A stretch of 5,417 bases of DNA. Origin: Patiriisocius_A hiemis. GTDB lineage: Bacteria > Bacteroidota > Bacteroidia > Flavobacteriales > Flavobacteriaceae. The stretch spans positions 1 through 5,417 of the forward strand of contig NZ_JAVRHZ010000012.1 of NCBI RefSeq assembly GCF_031846325.1, given 5' to 3'. Positions 1 through 5,417 of the stretch are shown here, in pieces. Below the pieces are notes generated by a model. The model was not told the origin of the DNA. It made no database searches and saw only the letters and a list, made by a program, of their open reading frames with translations. A program made the translations under genes and the position numbers. Position 1 is the first letter of the stretch; every line of letters starts with the position of its first letter.

Positions 1-12
1 GTTCATTGACAT
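1..12 (+). promoter_or_regulatory. boxA-like antitermination element, leader copy
   Basis: The window opens with GTTCATTGACAT. Aligned with the E. coli rRNA boxA core (GCTCTTTAACA) it agrees at 8 of 11 positions. The first 17 bases (GTTCATTGACATATTGA) recur exactly at 2103-2119, ahead of the 23S. In characterised rRNA operons boxA RNA recruits NusB and NusE (S10), which keep RNA polymerase processive through untranslated rRNA, and boxA occurs both in the leader and in the 16S-23S spacer. The placement here matches that pattern. The function is inferred from position, duplication and similarity. The TTGACA-like core could be mistaken for a -35 box, but the copy inside the operon argues for an RNA-level role. 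No convincing promoter is visible, so the start site should be upstream of the window. Confidence 0.6.
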
Positions 13-91
13 ATTGAAATTGACAGCGTATGGTTACTAATTAGAAATGGTTAGTAATTATATTGAAAGAACTAGATTAAGTAAGATACCT
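13..91 (+). other. 5' arm of the 16S rRNA processing stem
   Basis: Two segments of the leader are complementary to consecutive segments just downstream of the 16S. Bases 13-25 pair with 1737-1749 (13 bp, one G-U). Bases 70-91 pair with 1716-1736 (21 bp with three G-U pairs and A86 bulged). The two distal segments abut at 1736/1737, while 26-69 on this side loops out and contains its own hairpin, so the fold is a three-way junction. Long stems that bring the two ends of 16S together are the usual RNase III substrate for releasing pre-16S. Pairing was worked out by eye and no cleavage site is assigned. Confidence 0.75.
31..60 (+). other. Leader hairpin within the 16S processing stem junction
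   Basis: TGGTTACTAA (31-40) pairs with TTAGTAATTA (51-60) around a ten-base loop, giving 10 bp that include two G-U pairs. It forms the third arm between the two paired segments of the 16S processing stem. It is AT-rich and has no following T run, so it does not look like a terminator. A structural role in the junction is the simplest reading. Confidence 0.6.
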
Positions 92-147
92 GAGAATTTT
101 TTAGAGTGATTAAGGCTTAGTAGTTGTATAAATATATTTAAGATTTA

Positions 148-1670
<1,523 letters not shown>

Positions 1671-1715
1671 CTAGAGAAAGTACGACGATTAAGTTTAGCT
1701 TTATAGTTAACAATC

Positions 1716-1749
1716 GGGTACTTACTTGATTTAGTTTGTCAATTTTAAT
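1716..1749 (+). other. 3' arm of the 16S rRNA processing stem
   Basis: Bases 1716-1736 pair with leader bases 70-91, and 1737-1749 pair with leader bases 13-25, closing the 16S precursor. The arm starts about 46 nt after the mature 16S end and stops 10 nt before tRNA-Ile, so cleavage here would also free the 5' side of the tRNA precursor. The stretch between the 16S end and this arm (1671-1715) shows no other recognisable feature. Confidence 0.75.
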
Positions 1750-1759
1750 TAAATAATGC

Positions 1760-1833
1760 AGTCTCATAGCTCAGCTGGTTAGAGCGCTACACTGATAATG
1801 TAGAGGTCGGCAGTTCGAGTCTGCCTGAGACTA
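1760..1833 (+). tRNA. tRNA-Ile (anticodon GAT)
   Basis: A full cloverleaf can be drawn. The acceptor is AGTCTCA (1760-1766) with TGAGACT (1826-1832). The D stem is GCTC/GAGC. The anticodon stem is CTACA/TGTAG around loop CTGATAA, with anticodon GAT at 1794-1796. The T stem is GGCAG/CTGCC around TTCGAGT, and A1833 is the discriminator base. It reads isoleucine codons ATC and ATT. The first acceptor pair is A-U rather than the more usual G-C, and CCA is not encoded (the gene is followed by CGA), so the end must be added by CCA-adding enzyme. A tRNA-Ile/tRNA-Ala pair in the 16S-23S spacer is very common in bacteria. Confidence 0.97.
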
Positions 1834-1841
1834 CGAATAAC

Positions 1842-1857
1842 GTTCATATTATATTGA
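1842..1857 (+). promoter_or_regulatory. Degenerate third copy of the boxA-like element
   Basis: GTTCATATTATATTGA resembles the 17-base element at 1-17 and 2103-2119 (GTTCATTGACATATTGA): the two ends, GTTCAT and ATATTGA, are the same, and the middle differs by substitutions and one missing base. It lies in the 86-nt gap between the two tRNAs. The ACA core of boxA is lost, so it may be a relic or chance AT-rich similarity rather than a working site. Confidence 0.3.
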
Positions 1858-1878
1858 AGGAAATTTTAGAAGTTGTGC

Positions 1879-1909
1879 TACTGTCAACTATAAACTGGCA
1901 ACTGCCTAC
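1879..1909 (+). repeat. Left copy of an inverted repeat flanking tRNA-Ala
   Basis: This 31-base stretch, beginning TACTGTCAACTATAAACTGG, matches the reverse complement of 2161-2191 at 23 of 31 positions without gaps. It is built from short CAACTG-like units. It ends 10 bases before tRNA-Ala. In the transcript the two copies could pair imperfectly and enclose tRNA-Ala, or they may be two copies of a dispersed intergenic sequence. Genome-wide copy number cannot be judged from this window. Confidence 0.5.
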
Positions 1910-1919
1910 TTTATAAGAC

Positions 1920-1993
1920 GGGGAATTAGCTCAGCTGGCTAGAGCGCCTGCCTTGCACGCAGGAGGTCATCGGTTCGACTCCGATATTCTCCA
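1920..1993 (+). tRNA. tRNA-Ala (anticodon TGC)
   Basis: A full cloverleaf can be drawn. The acceptor is GGGGAAT (1920-1926) with ATTCTCC (1986-1992). The D stem is GCTC/GAGC. The anticodon stem is CCTGC/GCAGG around loop CTTGCAC, with anticodon TGC at 1954-1956. The T stem is ATCGG/CCGAT, and A1993 is the discriminator base. The third acceptor pair is G1922-U1990, the G3-U70 wobble that alanyl-tRNA synthetase recognises as the main alanine identity element, which confirms the assignment. It reads GCN codons. CCA is not encoded (the gene is followed by CAA). It is the second tRNA of the spacer pair, 86 nt after tRNA-Ile. Confidence 0.98.
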
Positions 1994-2014
1994 CAATTCT
2001 TGAGGTTTAGGGAT

Positions 2015-2078
2015 TGATAGGTAACAAAACAACCAAGGATACTGTTTATTTACAGTAAAATAGTTTTTGTTATCATCG
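2015..2078 (+). other. Long two-part hairpin after tRNA-Ala
   Basis: Bases 2015-2029 pair with 2065-2078: TAACAAAA (2022-2029) against TTTTGTTA (2065-2072) without mismatch, extended outward by six pairs (two of them G-U) with A2019 bulged. Inside the loop a second hairpin forms, TACTGT (2040-2045) with ACAGTA (2052-2057). It begins about 20 nt after tRNA-Ala and ends 24 nt before the second boxA-like element. It could help 3' maturation of tRNA-Ala or insulate the tRNA part from the 23S part. The stem is AT-rich and drawn by eye. Confidence 0.5.
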
Positions 2079-2102
2079 TATTTAATCCGTTGAAAGAAAA
2101 AC

Positions 2103-2114
2103 GTTCATTGACAT
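2103..2114 (+). promoter_or_regulatory. boxA-like antitermination element, 23S copy
   Basis: GTTCATTGACAT, within a 17-base exact repeat of the start of the window, lies about 155 nt before the 23S. E. coli also carries a boxA in the spacer ahead of 23S, so the position fits reloading or keeping the antitermination complex before the longest rRNA. Unlike a free-standing site, its 3' half pairs with sequence beyond the 23S in the processing stem (2108-2140 with 5149-5181). Nus-factor binding to the nascent RNA and later stem formation would therefore use the same bases in turn. Function is inferred. Confidence 0.6.
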
Positions 2115-2140
2115 ATTGAGAAATAAGAATACGAGAAAAG
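2108..2140 (+). other. 5' arm of the 23S rRNA processing stem
   Basis: Bases 2108-2140 pair with 5149-5181. The core ACATATTGAGA (2111-2121) against TCTCAATATGT (5168-5178) is 11 bp without mismatch. It is extended outward by three pairs, and inward by ATAAG/CTTAT and a further run reaching G2140-C5149. The inward part has A2122 and T5158 bulged, one A-C mismatch and a few G-U pairs. Partners about 3 kb apart with this much complementarity are best explained as the double-stranded RNase III substrate that releases pre-23S. The arm overlaps the boxA-like element. Confidence 0.8.
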
Positions 2141-2160
2141 CAATAATTAAGTAAAATTAA

Positions 2161-2191
2161 GTTAGCAGTTTTCAGTATGCAGTTGGCAGTA
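2161..2191 (+). repeat. Right copy of the tRNA-Ala-flanking inverted repeat
   Basis: This 31-base stretch, beginning GTTAGCAGTTTTCAGTATGC and ending GGCAGTA, is the reverse-complement partner of 1879-1909. It consists of CAGT-type units (CAGTTTT, CAGTAT, CAGTTGG, CAGTA), so it also looks like a short degenerate direct repeat. It lies between the 23S processing stem and the mature 23S, in RNA that is discarded on maturation. Confidence 0.5.
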
Positions 2192-2196
2192 TTTAT

Positions 2197-2228
2197 ACTA
2201 CCGGCTAAAGACTAAAAGCTACTGACTA
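2197..2228 (+). repeat. Short ACTA/GACTA-rich degenerate repeat tract
   Basis: TACTA, GGCTA, GACTA, GCTACTGACTA follow one another over about 30 bases, directly after the CAGT-type tract. It looks like low-complexity drift or the remains of a small intergenic repeat. The rest of the discarded spacer before the 23S (2229-2257) shows only the outer part of 23S helix 1. Confidence 0.35.
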
Positions 2229-2733
2229 TGAATAACTCATTAAAGAGCAAAAAAGTACAATAAGCAAAGTAAGAGCGCATGGGGAATGCCTAGGCTCTCA
2301 GAGGCGAAGAAGGACGTGATAAGCTGCGATAAGCTGTGGGGAGTGGCACATACACTTTGATCCGCAGATTTCCGAATGGGGCAACCCACTATACTGAAGG
2401 TATAGTATCCGCAAGGAGGCGAACCCGGGGAACTGAAACATCTAAGTACCCGGAGGAAGAGAAAACAATAGTGATTGCGTTAGTAGCGGCGAGCGAACGC
2501 GCAGTAGCCCAAACCAAAATTGTTACGGCAATTTTGGGGTTGTAGGACTACGATATTTGATGCACAACGAATTAGAACTAGTTGGAAAGCTAGACCATAG
2601 ACGGTGATAGTCCGGTATAAGTAAGGCGTGTTATTGATAGTAGTATCCTGAGTAGTGCGGGGCACGTGAAACCCTGTATGAATCCAGCGGGACCATCCGC
2701 TAAGGCTAAATACTCCTGAGAGACCGATAGTGA

Positions 2734-2767
<34 letters not shown>

Positions 2768-3936
2768 GAACAGGGGAGTGAAATAGAACCTGAAACCATG
2801 CGCTTACAAGCGGTCGGAGCCATTTATGGTGACGGCGTGCCTTTTGCATAATGAGCCTACGAGTTACTGTTGTTAGCAAGGTTAAGTACTTCAGGTACGG
2901 ATCCGTAGCGAAAGCGAGTCTGAATAGGGCGTTATAGTTAGCAGTAGTAGACGCGAAACCGTGTGATCTACCCTTGGGCAGGTTGAAGCTGTGGTAACAC
3001 ATAGTGGAGGACCGAACCCGTTGACGTTGAAAAGTCTTGGGATGACCTGAGGGTAGGGGTGAAAGGCCAATCAAACTCGGAAATAGCTCGTACTCCCCGA
3101 AATGCATTTAGGTGCAGCGTATACATAGTTTTATAGAGGTAGAGCTACTGATTGGATGCGGGGGCTTCACCGCCTACCAATTCCTGACAAACTCCGAATG
3201 CTATAAAATGTTTGTATGCAGTGAGGGCATGGGTGCTAAGGTCCATGTCCGAGAGGGAAAGAACCCAGACCATCGGCTAAGGTCCCAAAATATATACTAA
3301 GTTGAATAAACGAGGTTGGATTGCATAGACAGCTAGGATGTTGGCTTGGAAGCAGCCATTCATTTAAAGAGTGCGTAACAGCTCACTAGTCGAGCGATCC
3401 GGCATGGATAATAATCGGGCATAAGTATATTACCGAAGCTATGGACTTCGTAAGAAGTGGTAGGGGAGCATTGTAGTGGCGTTGAAGGTGAACTGTGAGG
3501 TTTGCTGGAGTAGCTACAAAAGAAAATGTAGGCATAAGTAACGATAATGCGGGCGAGAAACCCGCACACCGAAAGACTAAGGTTTCCTCAGCTATGCTAA
3601 TCAGCTGAGGGTTAGTCGGGACCTAACGCGAACCCGAAAGGGGTAGTGGATGGCCAACAGGTTAATATTCCTGTACCTGCTCACGTTAAAAGTGACGGAT
3701 TCGAATAGTTGGTGCGTGCTGACGGAATAGCACGTTGAAGCGAGTGGTAACACCGCGATAGTACACTAAGGCTACGGCTGCGGTGATAATCCAGCGAATC
3801 GAGTTCCAAGAAAAGCGAGTGAAGCAGCCCGTACCCTAAACCGACACAGGTAGTTGGGATGAGAATTCTAAGGTGCTCGAGAGATTCATGGCTAAGGAAC
3901 TAGGCAAAATCGACCCGTAACTTCGGGAGAAGGGTC

Positions 3937-3956
3937 GCCCCCGCTTCGGCGGGGGC
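3937..3956 (+). other. UUCG-capped GC hairpin in a variable 23S helix
   Basis: GCCCCCGC (3937-3944) pairs with GCGGGGGC (3949-3956) around a TTCG loop: eight G-C pairs closed by a C(UUCG)G tetraloop, among the most stable small RNA hairpins. It follows the ACCCGTAACTTCGGGAGAAGGGT segment, the variable helix 63 region by comparison with E. coli, where length differs between bacteria. It is far more GC-rich than the spacers. Confidence 0.75.
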
Positions 3957-4101
3957 CGCAGTGAAGAGGTCCAGGCGACTGTTTATCAAAAACACAGGGC
4001 TCTGCTAAATCGAAAGATGATGTATAGGGCCTGACACCTGCCCGGTGCTGGAAGGTTAAGAGGAGATGTTAGCTTCGGCGACGCATTGAATTGAAGCCCC
4101 A

Positions 4102-4186
<85 letters not shown>

Positions 4187-4620
4187 TCTGGACACTGTCT
4201 CAGCCATGAGCTCGGTGAAATTGTAGTAACGGTGAAGATGCCGTTTACCCGCTGTGGGACGAAAAGACCCCGTGAACCTTTACTATAGCTTAGTATTGAC
4301 CTTGGACAAATAATGTGTAGGATAGGTGGGAGACTTCGACCCTGCGTCGCCAGGCGTGGGTGAGTCACTGTTGAAATACCACCCTTTATTTGTTTAGGGC
4401 CTAACCCAGCGATGGGGACAGTGCTTGGTGGGTAGTTTGACTGGGGTGGTCGCCTCCAAAAGAGTAACGGAGGCTTCTAAAGGTTCCCTCAATACGGTTG
4501 GCAATCGTGTGTAGAGTGCAATGGCATAAGGGAGCTTGACTGAGAGACCTACAAGTCGATCAGGTACGAAAGTAGAGCATAGTGATCCGGTGGTTCCGCA
4601 TGGAAGGGCCATCGCTCAAA

Positions 4621-4654
<34 letters not shown>

Positions 4655-4686
4655 TCCCCCAAGAGCTCACATCGACGGGGGGGTTT

Positions 4687-4760
<74 letters not shown>

Positions 4761-4761
4761 T

Positions 4762-4809
<48 letters not shown>

Positions 4810-5082
4810 TACAGTGGGCGCAAGAAATTTGAGTGGATCTGACTCTAGTACGAGAGGACCGAGTTGGACTGACCTCTGGTGTACCAGTTGTTCCGCCAGG
4901 AGCATTGCTGGGTAGCTACGTCGGGAAGGGATAAGCGCTGAAAGCATATAAGCGCGAAACCCACCACAAGATGAGATTTCTTTAAAGGGTCGTGGGAGAC
5001 TACCACGTTGATAGGTCACAGGTGTAAGAGCAGTAATGTTTGTAGCCGAGTGATACTAATAACCCATAAGCTTATGTACATC

Positions 5083-5120
5083 GCTTTCCCACCCGCAAGG
5101 GTGGGAAGCAACTCTTTTTT
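5083..5120 (+). terminator. Terminator-like hairpin between 23S and 5S
   Basis: GCTTTCCCACCC (5083-5094) pairs with GGGTGGGAAGC (5099-5109) around a GCAA tetraloop, giving 11 bp with one bulged T, followed by AACTC and six Ts (5115-5120). This is close to an intrinsic terminator, although the T run starts six bases after the stem, which weakens it. It begins only four bases after the 23S end and precedes the 5S, so efficient stopping here would lose the 5S. It may be a 3' barrier or processing hairpin for the 23S, a partial attenuator, or a site bypassed by Nus-dependent antitermination. Confidence 0.45.
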
Positions 5121-5148
5121 AATATGAGTATTATATTACTTTATAAAA

Positions 5149-5181
5149 CTTTTTTTGTTATCCTTATTCTCAATATGTTAA
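5149..5181 (+). other. 3' arm of the 23S rRNA processing stem
   Basis: This is the partner of 2108-2140; the best part is TCTCAATATGT (5168-5178). The T run at 5150-5156 is used in pairing with the purine run 2133-2139, so it should not be read as a terminator tail. Between the mature 23S end and this arm lie the terminator-like hairpin and about 28 AT-rich bases (5121-5148) with no other feature that I recognise. Confidence 0.8.
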
Positions 5182-5188
5182 GATATTT

Positions 5189-5208
5189 ATTCCTGTGAAA
5201 ACAGGAAT
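5189..5208 (+). other. GAAA-capped hairpin between the 23S stem and 5S
   Basis: ATTCCTGT (5189-5196) pairs with ACAGGAAT (5201-5208) without mismatch around a GAAA tetraloop, a stable GNRA cap. It lies eight bases past the 23S processing stem and some 64 bases before the 5S. No T run follows (CTTTTCC is interrupted), so it is not a clear terminator. It could protect or position the 5S precursor. Confidence 0.6.
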
Positions 5209-5239
5209 CTTTTCCAAGAAAGGCCAATATGAATCAAAA

Positions 5240-5257
5240 TAGATTCTTGCCTTAAAG
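5240..5257 (+). other. Upstream flank complementary to the region after 5S
   Basis: TAGATT (5240-5245) can pair with AATCTA (5388-5393), and CTTAAAG (5251-5257) with CTTTAAG (5377-5383), separated by a small internal loop. This would draw the two flanks of the 5S together as a 13-bp processing stem stacked near 5S helix I. The downstream partner is also the 5' half of the terminator hairpin, so the two folds exclude each other. The sequence is AT-rich and the pairing could be chance. Confidence 0.35.
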
Positions 5258-5271
5258 GGAATTGAAAAACT

Positions 5272-5377
5272 AAGGTGGTTATAGCGACGGGGCTCACCTC
5301 TTACCTTTCCGAACAGAGAAGTTAAGCCCGTTTGCGCCGATGGTACTACAATCGTGGGAGAGTAGGTCGCCGCCTTC
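5272..5377 (+). rRNA. rrf: 5S ribosomal RNA, complete
   Basis: This is the 5S rRNA of the 50S central protuberance, about 106 nt, shorter than the 120 nt of E. coli but near the size I recall for Bacteroidota. Helix I pairs AAGGTGG (5272-5278) with CCGCCTT (5370-5376). Conserved internal blocks are seen: CCGAACAGAGAAGTTAAGCC (5309-5328), the loop E and helix IV region GCGCCGATGGTACT (5334-5347), and GTGGGAGAGTAGGTCGCCGC (5354-5373). Ends were set from helix I plus one unpaired 3' base. It is the last gene of the operon, 192 nt after the 23S and three bases before the terminator. Confidence 0.96.
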
Positions 5378-5380
5378 TTT

Positions 5381-5417
5381 AAGACTCAATCTAAAAATAG
5401 ATTGAGTCTTTTTTTTT
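5381..5417 (+). terminator. Intrinsic terminator of the rRNA operon
   Basis: AAGACTCAATCTA (5381-5393) pairs with TAGATTGAGTCTT (5398-5410) as 13 uninterrupted base pairs around an AAAA loop, and a run of nine Ts occupies 5409-5417, where the window ends. The stem is only moderately GC-rich but long and perfect, with the T tract directly abutting it. It follows the 5S immediately, so it is the expected end of the transcript. Confidence 0.95.

Noticed and set aside
20..48. TTGACA at 20-25 as a -35 box with an AT-rich -10 near 42
   Set aside because: No good -10 sequence sits at the right spacing, Bacteroidota promoters use a different consensus (TTG and TAnnTTTG), and these bases pair with the 16S 3' flank.
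1671..2257. CRISPR array, insertion sequence or other mobile element in the spacer
   Set aside because: No regularly spaced direct repeats, transposase fragment or target-site duplication is visible; the repeats are explained as boxA-like copies, processing stems and a degenerate intergenic repeat.
2514..2537. Perfect 9-bp hairpin CCAAAATTG/CAATTTTGG as a possible insertion
   Set aside because: A hairpin of this form occurs at the same place in domain I of ordinary 23S rRNAs; the flanking GGGGTTGTAGGAC is the conserved continuation.
3351..3366. One extra T in the GTPase-centre segment (CCATTCATTT versus E. coli CCATCATTT) as a sequencing error
   Set aside because: I recall the longer form as usual in Bacteroidota 23S; the surrounding helices are intact.
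5149..5160. Run of seven Ts as a terminator tail
   Set aside because: No hairpin directly precedes it, and the run pairs with the purine-rich 2133-2139 in the 23S processing stem.

Overview
This window is one complete ribosomal RNA operon on the + strand, in the order 16S rRNA, tRNA-Ile(GAT), tRNA-Ala(TGC), 23S rRNA, 5S rRNA, intrinsic terminator. It holds no credible protein-coding gene. The open reading frames that can be drawn, including two of 133 and 156 codons antisense to the 23S, all lie inside conserved rRNA.

The organism is a member of the Bacteroidota, most likely Flavobacteriia (probably Flavobacteriaceae). The basis is remembered rRNA signatures, not a database search: the 16S 3' end reads GGAACACCTCC rather than GGATCACCTCC; the V4 region has GGGTTTAAAGGGTCCGTAGG; the late 16S has GTCCTATAACGAGCG; helix 44 has CGTCAAGCC opposite GGGGCTAAGTC. 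Spacers are AT-rich and neither tRNA gene encodes its CCA end. I do not assign a genus.

Layout. 1-147 is the transcribed leader; it opens with a boxA-like element, so the promoter lies upstream of the window. 148-1670 is the 16S. 1671-2257 is the internal spacer with the two tRNAs, a second exact copy of the leader element just before the 23S, a weaker third copy before tRNA-Ala, an imperfect inverted repeat bracketing tRNA-Ala, and a long hairpin after tRNA-Ala. 2258-5079 is the 23S. 5080-5271 is a short spacer with a terminator-like hairpin, the distal arm of the 23S processing stem and a GAAA-capped hairpin. 5272-5377 is the 5S, followed at once by a 13-bp terminator hairpin with nine Ts at the window end.

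How the parts work together. One transcript carries all five RNAs. The sequences flanking the 16S pair with each other (13-91 with 1716-1749), as do those flanking the 23S (2108-2140 with 5149-5181), giving RNase III-type processing stems. The boxA-like element sits at the outer edge of each stem, before each large rRNA, as expected for Nus-factor antitermination in rRNA operons; in the 23S case it is physically part of the stem. This is a standard housekeeping locus. The points worth a second look are the repeated element-plus-stem design, the terminator-like hairpin inside the operon, a possible competition between 5S flank pairing and the terminator, and compensated base-pair changes in the drug-binding sites of both subunits.
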